A DNA stretch of 60,000 nucleotides, taken from contig JACVTC010000014.1 of NCBI GenBank assembly GCA_016946835.1, forward strand, positions 1,746,501 to 1,806,500. The letters run 5' to 3'. This document shows positions 18,293-28,877 of this stretch, in pieces. The DNA comes from Neocallimastix lanati (nom. inval.) (Eukaryota > Neocallimastigomycota > Neocallimastigomycetes > Neocallimastigales > Neocallimastigaceae). Below the pieces are notes generated by a model, which worked only from the letters and a program-made list of their open reading frames with translations, made no database searches and was not told the DNA's origin. The number at the start of each line of letters is the position of its first letter. Within the stretch, counting starts at the first letter, position 1. The position numbers and the translations under genes are program-made.

Positions 18293-21200
18293 GGCAGCAA
18301 ACTTGTTTCATCTTTATTAATTAAATATTTGATAAAATACATGTAATAAAATAATAAAAAAAAAAAAAAAGATAAAAAAATAAACAAAAAATAAAACACA
18401 AAATAAAAATAAAATAATGGTATAATATATTCTAGTTTCATTTAATTAATATTTGTAAGACTTCACAAGGGCATTATTATACTGAAGTATAATAATTAAC
18501 TTTGACTTCGCAATGTTAATCATAATTTTAAGATACAAAATTATGATCTTCATTGGTTGCGCTAGCCCTGCTGGCCTGTCTTACTGTTTCTTCAGCATTG
18601 ACGCTCTTGGTAGTAGTAGTACGATTCGATTTGAACCTATTGAACAAAGACCATTGCTGGCCAATAGCAATAGGTATAATCGATTGGAGAAGTGCCGCAG
18701 TAACCACTAAGAACGGAGTATCAGAATAAGCACCTGATTTCATCTGGCACTTAAATAGATCCTTCCATTCCCTTGTACTGTTATTAATACTTCGACCTCC
18801 AAGAAGGAAATTAAACACTTTTTCACACACACTAGAATCAATATACACATTATTTTCAATACTATTACTAACATTACTAAAAATACTATTACTAATATTA
18901 TTATTACTATTATAACTATTACTATTATTACTATTACTATTATCATTATTACTATTAACAATATCATTTGTTAGGTTGCCACGGTAAAAAGCATTATATA
19001 AAAATAAAATTTTATCATTAACTTTACTACGAGTATGATTGAAAAAGGGACAATCAATTAACCAATGACTTATCCATTGTTTATTACTTTTACAACAGGG
19101 ACAAAAATTAGGACACATTTGGTCCACTATTTTTGCAGCTTTAGCAATTCTAGCATCTAATCTATATCCGCTTCGTGCTCTCAATAGCCAATAGAAACCA
19201 TATGAAAGATCAGGATAGTCATAACAAAGTTTTATAAATTTTGATGTTTCTTCGAATTTGTTTTTGTCATAAAACTCAGCTTTAATAGAATTGATTTTCA
19301 TATCTCTTTTCCAATAAAAATCCTTGATTTTATTATCGTTATTACCTCTTTTCTCTAGTTTACGTTTAAGAGTTCTACTTTCTTTTGTCCATGTATATTT
19401 TCTAGATTTTGGAATATTATTAACTAAATAGGAAATAATACAATTTGAATTTTTCCATTTATCAAAACATTTGACCTGAGACAAAGCACACTTAGCTGAC
19501 AATGGAGGAATATGTAAATCTTTTGAAATAGAATATACATTAATAAATGATTTGGCTTTTTGTATACCTGCAATCCATCTTAATCCTTTATTAATTAATT
19601 TCTGAGTATTATTTGTTCTCGTTTTATTCGAACCAAGTAAAGGTGCAAAGTAAGAGACTTTACTAAGTACATAAGAGTTAATTATAATCTTCTTAAATGG
19701 AATAGGAATTTTGGAATTTGAAAGAATTTTACTAACAGAAAAGAGAGCTTTAGTTACTTTAGAGTTAAGTAATTTAATAATAGGTTTCAACGATAAGCTT
19801 TTATCAAATGGTATACCTAAATAGGTATAACATTTAGTTATTGGAATTGGTTGACCAGCAAGATAAAAAGTAGGATCTCTTTTATTTTGAAAAAGAGGTG
19901 TGTCTGGTCGAATCACCATCGTTGCACACTTATTAATTCCAAAATTCATCATATTAAATTTAGCCCATTCATTTACCTTCTTAAGCATTTTTTTCAACTT
20001 AGTTCTTGACGGTGCGCATAGAACAATATCATCTGCAAAGAGTCCACCACAACATCTAGATTCGCCTAAAGGAATTCCAAGTTCTGAAACATCATTAAAA
20101 ATGTCATTAATAAAAAGATTGAAAAGAATTGGTGATAGTGGACAACCTTGTCTAACTCCTTTCATAATATTAAAAGATTCCGAATATTGATCATCAATTT
20201 TAACACTAGCTTTGGATGTCAAATATAGATTTTTTATAAATTGATAACATTTACCTCTAATACCTAAAGCATCTAATTTATATAAAATATTACCTATTGG
20301 AACAGAATCATATGCCTTTTTTAAATCTAGAAAAGCTAGGTAAGTTTCTTTATTATCATTTTTACGCCTTTGACAAATTTCTCGAATTGAAATAAATAAA
20401 CTAACACATTCTTCTTTAGTACGAAATCCAAATTGCTCTGGCCTAATAAAATTATTTTTAAGTCCATATTCTGAAATTCTTTTGGAGACTATTTTCGAAA
20501 TGAGTTTAATACCATTGTTAATCAGAGAGATACCTCGATAATTGTCACAATCAGATAGATCATCTCCTTTTTTAGGAATAGATATAATACTTGCTTCATT
20601 CCATGAGCTAGGAAATTCTCCATTCCAAATTCTTGAGTATATCTTCTGTAAACAATTTAAACCAGAAGAAGAATTATTTACTGAATTTTCGTCATCCGGA
20701 GGAATTAAAGCTTTATAAAATTCAATAGGAATTCCATCCGGGCCTGAAGCTTTAAAATTTGGAGTAGCCAAAATTGCTTCTCTAATTTCTTCTATACTGA
20801 TGTCTTGATTTATATCCCATTCATTGTGTCTCGTATACCTAATTGTTCCATTGGAAAATTTATTAGACCATTCGATTAATGCACTATTGATATCAGAATG
20901 GCTTGAAGCAAGTTTTTTATAGTGATTGTGCCATACTTCTAACTGTTCTTTAGTAGAAGTAGCTAGTTTACCATTTTTGTCCTTTACTGGAGAATTTGAC
21001 ATATTTTTAAATTTATCTACTTTTGCTGTTGTTTTAAGCCATTTCCAAGCTTTTTTAGGGTTATGAGATTTCATATATTCACATCCTGTATTAATCCAAT
21101 GTTGGTATTCAGTTTTCCTATAAATATTACACATATGATGAATAATTTTGCACATTCTATTATATTTATCAATTAATTCTTCAAATTCATCTAAATTATG

Positions 21201-22407
21201 ATAAGAACCTCTTCTTTTAATGGATTTATATAATTTCATTTTGAGTTTTTGCAAATTAAATATTTTCTGCGACATATGAAAAAAAGATTTTCGAACTTCT
21301 GAAATTGACGTGATATTAAGTTCCTTAGCAATATTGAATGAAGTTGAAATAAATTTCTTTGAAATATCATCAATACTAATATTAGGATCTGGAATCACTT
21401 CCTCTAATACACTAAAATAGTTGTTGTCAAAAATTGATTCTTTTTCATTTATACATTTTAATCTATCCCATTTAACTGTCTTTTTAGGCAGAGAGAAAGA
21501 ATTATCTGAATTAACTGATGAAAAACATTTACCTTTTATTAATAAAGGTTTATGATCCGAAATGGGGGGAAAGTCAATAAAAGTACCATATGAAAGTAAA
21601 TCTAACATATGATCATTGACAATCGCATGATCTATATCAGATTCTCTATTACCTCTACTCCATGAAATTGGGGAACCCCATAAGGGAAGAATTTTCCAAT
21701 TACTAAATTTAGAGAGCAAATTACTTAATTTCTCAGTAGGTAAATTAAAATCACCAACCAACATTGAAGGATGAGAAGAGTGACTATTTAACCAAGACAA
21801 TATTTCAATTCTAGCAGCTCTAGCATGAAGGCTATGGCCACTATGAGGTACGTACACATTACCAATAGAACATTTAGTGAAATTCCAAAAATTATAAGTA
21901 TACAAGGAAATAATATACTCATAAGTGTTGTTTTCAAGAGAGGCTTGACAAGAATTATGAAACCCAATATAAAGACCTCTTTTACCGGGAATTTCATTAT
22001 TAGCTTTTTTGAAGAAATGTTTGTAGTTTTTTAATGATACTCGACATGGATATTTACTGCTAGAACCTGAACCATTTCCTGTTTCCTGAAAGCATAAGAA
22101 AAGTGGTTTGTACATTGAAATAAAGAATTCAACACTGTCTTTTTTATCAAAGTTCCATCCATTAGTATTCCAACTGACACATAGAGAAAATTCTTTAACT
22201 GTATTATTATTAATATGAGTGTTATTAATATTATTGGAATTATTATAATTGATTGAACTGAAATTTGAATTTGAATCTGAGCTTGAAACTGAATTTAAAC
22301 ATAAATTTGAAATTGAACTTGAACTTGTACTTGAACTTGAATTTGAACTTAAACTTATACTTGATCTTGAACTTGTACTTGAACTTGTACTTGAACTTGT
22401 ACTTGAA
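18246..22407 (-). mobile_element. LINE-A2: 5'-truncated copy with long poly-A tail, 12-bp TSD and intact EN-RT frame
   Basis: Same family as LINE-A1. The A tail is about 43 nt (T run 18246-18288), far longer than in LINE-A1. GTTCAAAAAGGT flanks it at 18234-18245 and 22408-22419. The 5' end lies in the Ser-rich linker array, so the 5' UTR and the N-terminal RRM-like part are missing. The long unbroken tail, perfect TSD and open ORF mark a recent insertion. Confidence 0.95.
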
Positions 22408-22409
22408 GT
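18528..22409 (-). CDS. LINE-A2 APE-type endonuclease / reverse transcriptase, N-terminally truncated
   Basis: The frame is open from the truncation point (in-frame TGA at 22410-22412) to a TAA at 18528. The first Met is at 22115 (1195 codons), but the endonuclease motif WNTNGW lies upstream of that Met, so a native start is missing. Counting from 22115: CFQETG near residue 8, GDFN near 122 and SDHKPL near 187 (endonuclease); FLDLKKAYDS near 595 and FADD near 693-696 (RT metal site); a CPCCKSN...SHW...DCPF zinc-binding cluster near 1005; and a conserved C-terminal region. The function is nicking of target DNA and reverse transcription of the element RNA. The Ser linker reads straight into the endonuclease in this copy, so the family encodes one fused protein, not two ORFs. 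Whether the truncated copy is translated is unknown. Confidence 0.92.
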   Translation of the reverse strand, partial: TSSTSSSTSSSTSSRSSISLSSNSSSSTSSSSISNLCLNSVSSSDSNSNFSSINYNNSNNINNTHINNNTVKEFSLCVSWNTNGWNFDKKDSVEFFISMYKPLFLCFQETGNGSGSSSKYPCRVSLKNYKHFFKKANNEIPGKRGLYIGFHNSCQASLENNTYEYIISLYTYNFWNFTKCSIGNVYVPHSGHSLHARAARIEILSWLNSHSSHPSMLVGDFNLPTEKLSNLLSKFSNWKILPLWGSPISWSRGNRESDIDHAIVNDHMLDLLSYGTFIDFPPISDHKPLLIKGKCFSSVNSDNSFSLPKKTVKWDRLKCINEKESIFDNNYFSVLEEVIPDPNISIDDISKKFISTSFNIAKELNITSISEVRKSFFHMSQKIFNLQKLKMKLYKSIKRRGSYHNLDEFEELIDKYNRMCKIIHHMCNIYRKTEYQHWINTGCEYMKSHNPKKAWKWLKTTAKVDKFKNMSNSPVKDKNGKLATSTKEQLEVWHNHYKKLASSHSDINSALIEWSNKFSNGTIRYTRHNEWDINQDISIEEIREAILATPNFKASGPDGIPIEFYKALIPPDDENSVNNSSSGLNCLQKIYSRIWNGEFPSSWNEASIISIPKKGDDLSDCDNYRGISLINNGIKLISKIVSKRISEYGLKNNFIRPEQFGFRTKEECVSLFISIREICQRRKNDNKETYLAFLDLKKAYDSVPIGNILYKLDALGIRGKCYQFIKNLYLTSKASVKIDDQYSESFNIMKGVRQGCPLSPILFNLFINDIFNDVSELGIPLGESRCCGGLFADDIVLCAPSRTKLKKMLKKVNEWAKFNMMNFGINKCATMVIRPDTPLFQNKRDPTFYLAGQPIPITKCYTYLGIPFDKSLSLKPIIKLLNSKVTKALFSVSKILSNSKIPIPFKKIIINSYVLSKVSYFAPLLGSNKTRTNNTQKLINKGLRWIAGIQKAKSFINVYSISKDLHIPPLSAKCALSQVKCFDKWKNSNCIISYLVNNIPKSRKYTWTKESRTLKRKLEKRGNNDNKIKDFYWKRDMKINSIKAEFYDKNKFEETSKFIKLCYDYPDLSYGFYWLLRARSGYRLDARIAKAAKIVDQMCPNFCPCCKSNKQWISHWLIDCPFFNHTRSKVNDKILFLYNAFYRGNLTNDIVNSNNDNSNSNNSNSYNSNNNISNSIFSNVSNSIENNVYIDSSVCEKVFNFLLGGRSINNSTREWKDLFKCQMKSGAYSDTPFLVVTAALLQSIIPIAIGQQWSLFNRFKSNRTTTTKSVNAEETVRQASRASATNEDHNFVS

Positions 22410-22419
22410 TCAAAAAGGT
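22408..22419. repeat. target-site duplication of LINE-A2, right copy
   Basis: GTTCAAAAAGGT directly after the truncated Ser-linker array. Confidence 0.93.
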
Positions 22420-23382
22420 GGATCAGTTTCATTATCAATATAATCAATATATAATAGTATAATTATAAATTACATGTCTTAGATTTAATCCGAAATTGAT
22501 TAATCTTATATTTCATAAAAAAAAAATTTAATTACAAAATAATAAATTAATAATTAAATTTTTGTTTATTTTTTTTTATAATAAAATAAAAAATAAATAA
22601 TAAATAATAAAATAATACTAATACAGAACGTATTACTTTATCTTTTAATCATTTTTTCATAAAATGAATATTTAAAATTCCTTCATTACAGAATTTTTCA
22701 ACAGGCATTACGCTATTTAATACTTATTACAAAAACTATAAGACAAAAATAATAATTACTAAAAATTAGAGATTTCATACAAATTTTTGATATTTCATGA
22801 AATTTATATTTATTTAAATATGTACATAACCATCAAAAATTATACTTATTTATTATTAACTTTTATAAATAAAAAATAATAAACTATTAAATTACTGAGT
22901 ATAACTTATTAAAGTGTATTGTTCTTTAAGCTATACAACTGTAATTTAACAAGATTTTCACATCAATATCTCTACTATTTTGAACATAATACTGTTTTTT
23001 AAAATTTTTAATATAAATTATACTATTTATAAAAATAATTATATGTTTATTCTCATAAATATAAGCGAAATTTTTTTTATAAAACATTTTAATAATTTAT
23101 AATTCATAATAAAATAATAATATTGTTATAATTTTATATTTTAATTTAAATTGTAATAATTAATGGACACTTATTTTCCATAATTTTCCTGATCTAACCC
23201 TTTAATTTTTAAAAAAAATATATTATAATTCAGGCACCCATCCATCATTAATTCAATAAATATATATTGATAAAAAATTATTTCTTATATCCATTATTAC
23301 TGTTAACAAAAATGCTGATATTTTTGACAAATTTTTCTTTTAAATTGTTTTAATTATATATTTTCAAATCTAGATATTCTTA
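22420..23382. other. gene-free AT-rich DNA between LINE-A2 and the palindrome cluster
   Basis: Apart from the few codons after 22420 that continue the plus-strand frame interrupted by LINE-A2, I see no coding sequence and no repeat worth naming. Confidence 0.6.
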
Positions 23383-23717
23383 AAATTATATATATTTCAC
23401 AATTTCATTGAAATTGTGAAATATATATAATTTAATTCCTGTAATTGTATTATCTAATTTCAATGAAATTAGATAATACAATTACAGGAATTATTTATTT
23501 TTTTACTGATAAATATATTAACTCATTATATATATAATTATAGAGAAAATTAATGAATATTAATTCATTAATTTTCTCTATAATTGTTAAAAATAAGTTT
23601 AAAAAATTTTTTAGATCGTTTTATGTATAAATATATATTCATACATAAAACGATCTAAAATATTTTAATATATAAAAAATATTAGATTAATAAATATTAA
23701 TCTAATATTTTTTATAT
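23383..23717. repeat. cluster of five perfect long inverted repeats downstream of RPL21
   Basis: Five hairpin-forming palindromes follow one another. P1: arms 23383-23407 and 23409-23433 (25 bp, 1-nt centre). P2: 23433-23462 and 23464-23493 (30 bp, 1-nt centre). P3: 23536-23558 and 23563-23585 (23 bp, 4-nt loop). P4: 23609-23628 and 23641-23660 (20 bp, 12-nt loop). P5: 23670-23690 and 23697-23717 (21 bp, 6-nt loop). All arms match perfectly. Arm sequences differ, though P1 and P2 share the centre TTTCAWTGAAA. The function is unknown. They lie 142 bp or more beyond the RPL21 stop, in its 3' flank. Confidence 0.9.
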
Positions 23718-23858
23718 TTAATTTTCGTATAATTTATAGTTTTATTGTTTAAAATATTTTATTGATCTAGTTTACTCTTTTACAATGTTTTTTTACTTAA
23801 TAATAAAAAAAATGTTCAAGAGAACTTTTCCAACAAGCATATTCTTCGTCAATTTAAC

Positions 23859-24341
23859 TTAAACAAGAGCTTCGTATGGAACTGGGGCGACAGTCTTTGG
23901 AGTATTACCCTTAGTAGAAACGAAACGAGCTTCACGTGGTTGTTCTGGTTGACGACAAACATTAACACGTGTACCAGCAGCCTTAGCAGCAGCCTTTAAT
24001 TCGGCATTCTTCTTGACACGGTTAAGGAAGTCAAGACGGCACTTAGAGTGCTTAATGTGTTCAATACGGACATTGATTCTCTTTTCTATGAATCTGTTAC
24101 CAACTTGCTTGTTAACAATGATACCAACAGAGGTCTTAGTGACGTTGTAGATAACACCAGTCTTACCATGATAGAACTTATGTGGCATACCCTTTTGGAT
24201 AGCACCATTGGCCTTAATATCAACGATATCACCAACACGGTAGGTCTTTAAGTAAGTAGATAACTTAACTGGACCGTTGGTACGGAATTCTCTGGCAAAT
24301 AAGTGACGAGTTCTAGCTCTAATACCGAATGAATGTGGCAT
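23859..24341 (-). CDS. RPL21: 60S ribosomal protein L21 (eL21)
   Basis: An intronless 160-residue frame with the eL21 pattern throughout: N-terminal RARTRHLFAREFR, STYLKTYRVGDIVDIKANG, then QKGMPHKFYHGKTGVIYNVT, VNKQVGNRF, INVRIEHIKHSKCR, RQPEQPREARFVSTKGN and a terminal APVPYEALV. The length equals that of yeast and animal eL21 (about 160). It is a structural protein of the large cytosolic subunit. Codons are visibly more GC-rich than in neighbouring genes, as expected for a highly expressed gene. The ATG at 24341 is the only sensible start. It is divergent from NSE1 (about 690 bp between starts). Confidence 0.98.
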   Translation of the reverse strand: MPHSFGIRARTRHLFAREFRTNGPVKLSTYLKTYRVGDIVDIKANGAIQKGMPHKFYHGKTGVIYNVTKTSVGIIVNKQVGNRFIEKRINVRIEHIKHSKCRLDFLNRVKKNAELKAAAKAAGTRVNVCRQPEQPREARFVSTKGNTPKTVAPVPYEALV

Positions 24342-25033
24342 TGCTGTTTATTATTCAATAAAAATGTGTTGGTATACAATAAATTATACAGTACAGGAAG
24401 TTAAAAATTTCCTATATATAATTAGAGAGACCATTTAAATACGGATCTAAAGTCAAAGTTGATTTTATACTATAGATGGGTTTTTTTATATTACACGTGA
24501 TTTTAAAAACTACGATTGGTCTTTTTTTTAAATTTTTTTGAATTAGTCTTCATGATTGGGAAAAATTTTGTATTTTTGTGCAACTTCTATATCAATTTTA
24601 TAAAACTTTAATAAATAATATATTAATTTTTTTTTGATTTTAATGATTTTTCTTTTTTTTTATGAAGTATAGTTTTTAAAATAATTATTATAATAGAAAT
24701 CACAATATTTCAAAACTTTAAAATGCTAATTTTATAATTTATAGGTGTGGTTAGGATATATTGAAAAAGTATGTAAATTTTTTCCAATATAAATTTAACA
24801 ATTTTAATTTATTGATTAATTAAAATTTTTTTATTTTTATATAATAATTTTTTTATATTTTTATTCGATATATCATTTTTTAAATTTTTAAATTTTTAAA
24901 TGTTATATTATATTTTATATATATATATATATATATTTAAATTGAAAGAAAGAATTTTATTTTAAATATTTATACTGTTTTTTTTAAAAAAAAATTAAAA
25001 AATATTTCAAATTATCAATGAATTTAAGTACAA
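24342..25033. promoter_or_regulatory. shared upstream region between RPL21 (-) and NSE1 (+)
   Basis: A head-to-head intergenic region of 692 bp that must hold the promoters of both genes. It is AT-rich with T runs; no specific factor site is recognised. A short upstream ORF (ATG at 25018, 11 codons, stop at 25051-25053) overlaps the NSE1 start out of frame and could lower NSE1 translation. Confidence 0.5.
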
Positions 25034-26134
25034 ATGAATTCAATACAAAATAGTGATTATCTATCGAGTTTATTTATTCAAGCCTTTATGTCTAAGAAGG
25101 TATTAACTATTGAAGAAACAAAGATACTCTATAGTAAAATATGTGAAGTATGTGAAGGTATTTTTCTAAAAAATATATTAAATTTGATAAATATATGTAT
25201 ATATTTTTTATAAAATTATTCATAAAATATTCTAACTATATTTTGGAAATTTCATTAACATTTTAACATTCAATTATGAATATGTAAACTTTAAATTATT
25301 AGTAATTTATTCTGAAAGTTCTTTTGAAAATTTTATGAAAGAAATTCATAATACTCTTGTAAAAATTGATTTTGATATAAAAAAGATTCAATCAAAATCA
25401 AACGGTGAAATATTTTATATATGGGTAAAATTTTTGAATATGTAATAATATACTTCTTCATTATTGTATACTCTAATATTTACATATGCATTAATGGTTA
25501 TTTATTTATTTATTTAAAGGTAAATTTAATAAATGATGATTTTACGCAGCTATCAACTCAATATTCTCAAAATGAAATAATAATATTTAAAAAGCTTGTA
25601 ATTATTATAATATATATATATTATTTAAAATTAATATTATATTTAATATTTTAAAAATTATAATTATATCCAATATATATTTTATTCAATCTATATTTAT
25701 AGTTAGAATTAATAATGGATAATTATGAAGATAAATATCAATTATCATCAACAAAAGCTATACAAGAAATTAGTAAACTAAAATCTTTAACAAAAAAGGA
25801 AATAGAATTATTGTTAAAACGCTTTCAAAGTGATAGATGGATAGTAGAAAGGTATATCCATAAATAATTTTGTTAAATTTTTAATTTGAATTAATTAATT
25901 CAAGGTAATTAACCAACACAATAAATTTTTATTCATACTATAGAAGAGGAAAGTATTCTTTGGATATTCGATCTCTAGCAGAATTATCAGAATATATAAA
26001 GAGAAATGTTTTAGATGAGGACGAATTAATAGAATGTCCAATTTGTTCTAATTATATATTTTCAGATGTAATACCTTTAATAAATATAAATATATATAAT
26101 TATACTTAATTATTTTATTATTTAACATATTTCA

Positions 26135-26173
<39 letters not shown>

Positions 26174-26330
26174 TTAGCTTGAACGTTGTTCAAACCAAAA
26201 ATGTGATTATCATATACATACATTTTGCGCATCTTTAAAATTCAATAAAGCAGAAAAAAAATGTCCAAAATGTAAACATTTATTAGATAGTGAAGAAGCT
26301 GAAATAATAATAGAGGATATAGAGGATTAG
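25034..26330 (+). CDS. NSE1: SMC5/6 complex subunit Nse1 (RING-like ubiquitin ligase)
   Basis: Six exons with GT-AG introns: 25034-25157, 25303-25424, 25520-25597, 25703-25851, 25944-26067 and 26178-26330 (TAG), 249 residues. The N-terminal half follows the Nse1 pattern: LFIQAFMSKKVLT, SFENFMKEIHNTLVKIDFDI, then VNLINDDFTQLSTQYSQNE and a winged-helix-like region ending KRFQSDRWIVERRGKYSLDI. The C-terminus is a C4HC3 RING-like domain: CPIC (about 198), CSNQKC, HIHTFC, CPKC. Nse1 with Nse3 and Nse4 forms the SMC5/6 subcomplex used in DNA repair; the RING supports ubiquitin ligase activity. The length matches the family (about 250-330). The start at 25034 keeps the conserved N-terminus; the ATG at 25018 is out of frame. 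Confidence 0.88.
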
Positions 26331-26429
26331 TGGAATTAAATTGAAAAAAATTAAACAAATAATTATCAAATAACATATAATTATTTTTTTAACCAAATAA
26401 CAAATTAAAATAAAATAATATAAATTTAT

Positions 26430-26570
26430 CATATACACACCATTTTGCGCATCTTTAAAATTCAATAAAGCAGGAAAAAAAAAAATGTCCAAAATGTAAA
26501 TATTTATTAGATAGTGAAGAAATTGAAATAATAATAGATGATATAGAAGACTAATGAAATTAAATTAAAA
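26430..26570 (+). pseudogene. decayed tandem copy of the last NSE1 exon
   Basis: Sequence from about 26430 repeats the 3' part of the RING exon: CATTTTGCGCATCTTTAAAA, then AAATGTCCAAAATGTAAA and a GATATAGAAGAC end, with a stop and flank also like the original (ATGAAATTAAATT). An enlarged A run (11 A's at 26475) shifts the frame and puts TAA right after the CPKC site. The upstream half of the exon and its splice acceptor are missing, so it is not usable as an alternative last exon. Confidence 0.88.
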
Positions 26571-27148
26571 ATATTTAACAAAATAAGTAAATATAAATTA
26601 TTTAAATAGTACTAAACTTAACATATAATTGATAATAATAATAATAATAATTTATATATTTTGAATAAAAATTTTATTCTTAAACAAAAAAATAAAAGCA
26701 TTATTATAATTATGTATTATATAATTTACCAATTATAATTATAATTACAATTTAAAAAAAAAAAAAAAAAAAAAAAGAATAAATATAATTTGGTTTTCAA
26801 GAAATAGTATTTAGTATTTTATTATAATTTTTATTATTACTATTATTGTAATTTATTGTTATTATATAGAAAAAAAAATATAAATATTTATTTTAATTAT
26901 TATTAAATAGACAATACTATAATATAAAAAAAAATATATATATATTTTAAAAAATATGATTATTTTGTAGTATTATAGAAATTATTAATTTATTATATAT
27001 TCAATAAATATCATGAATAAAAATAATTTCTTTATTAATGTATAATATTATATATATATATATATATTGTTTGTTTGTTTCCTATTTTTTAAGATTTTTA
27101 CTTATCAAATTTAAATTTTATATTTATATATATATATTATTATTCATA
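26571..27148. other. convergent intergenic region between NSE1 and the F-BAR gene
   Basis: AT-rich with a poly-A run at 26754-26776. No gene or structure seen. It holds the 3' ends of both convergent genes. Confidence 0.6.
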
Positions 27149-28781
27149 TTATTCATTAATAACTTCAACAAAATTTGATGGAATAAGACCTCTTCTACGA
27201 CCGATAGTACCATTTGCTTTCATTTCATTAATTTCAGTTTCCCACCATCCATCTTCTTGTACAGCTAAAATTGGTAAAACGTAATTAGCTTTAAACGATA
27301 CTTCTTCAAATGACGCAGCTTCATAATCATATAATGTTTTAACTATAAAATTAATTTAAACAATAATAATAATAATAAGTAAATAAGTAAATAAATAAAA
27401 AATTAAAATAAAAAAATAAAAAAAAATTATATATATACATGTCAATTAAATATTTGATGTATAATAAATAATTTATTTACCACTAAATAGTACTGGCTTT
27501 TTAATTCTTAAATCATAAGGATTATAAGTGCTATTTAATTCAACAGCTGGTGATTTTGGAATATTATTAATTTCAATGTATTCTTGAGAAGGAGTTGTTG
27601 GTTGACCTTGATATTCAGGCATTAATTGGATTTGTAAAGTTTGCTTCATTTGTTGAGAAATTTGTTGAGTTTGTACTGGTTTTAGATATTGTTGTTGTTT
27701 ATTCATTATTTGTTGCTCATTATAAAACGAATGAGGGGATCCAATAATTAAATCATTAACTCCACTATTATTTACTGAAGAACCAGCTCCATTCATATAT
27801 TGATGGTATTGATTTCTGGGATTAGAATATACTGAAGCTGGTGAACTACTTGGATTTTCACTGAATTTTGGTGTACGATTTGAAGATTTATTAGAACTTA
27901 AAGAAGACTGTGAAGGACGACGATCATTATTATTATAATTATAATTATTTGTCATACCTGTTGAATTTATAGCACTTACTTTTGATATTTTTGAAGTTGA
28001 ATTTGAATTATTAGAAGAAATTGATGAAGGGTATTTATTTAAATTACTTTGCATTTGCATTTGATTATTTACATTAGTAATACGATTTCCTATATCATAA
28101 GAAACTTGGTTCTTACTTTGATTTTGAATTTGTGAATGTGTTTGTATTTGATTTTGATTATCCATTCCGTAAAACGATGAAGATTTATTATTTATTTGGA
28201 TTTCTTGATTTTGTACCACTTGATTCCGTAGCATATTCAAATGATTATTAATATATGATGGATTTGAACTACTAATTGAATTTGATGTTGTCATAGTTTG
28301 AACTAAATAATTATTATTTAACGACGGTTTTTGAACTGGGATACCTCCTATCATCTTATTATTAACAGTAGCAATACCAGCCTCTGCTACATTTGTTTCA
28401 TTATTCTTTGATGAAATATACTTAATAGATGAAATTCTCTTAGGATTTGGTGGAGTCTTACCTTGTGATTGTTCATAAGGTTCTTTAGTAACTCCGTAAA
28501 GGCTCTCTCTTCTTTCCATTCTATTAACTGATATACCTCCCTTCTTATAGTTATTTCTTTTCTGAGATTGTATCTCTTCATAACTTTTAGGACTTCCTCC
28601 ATAACTTGACTTTCTAATTTCTTCTCTTCTAATATCCATTTCTTTATATATTTCATTACTTGTATTTCTCAATGGTACAAGAGTTTCATCGATAGTCCTA
28701 GTACTAGCTTCTCGCTTAATAGATACAAATTCTTGTGGTAAATCATCGTTATCATTATTATCAATATTATTATTATTATTA

Positions 28782-28877
<96 letters not shown>

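Noticed and set aside
25018-25053. Earlier ATG as NSE1 start
   Set aside because: Out of frame with the conserved Nse1 N-terminus and stops after 11 codons; noted as an upstream ORF only.
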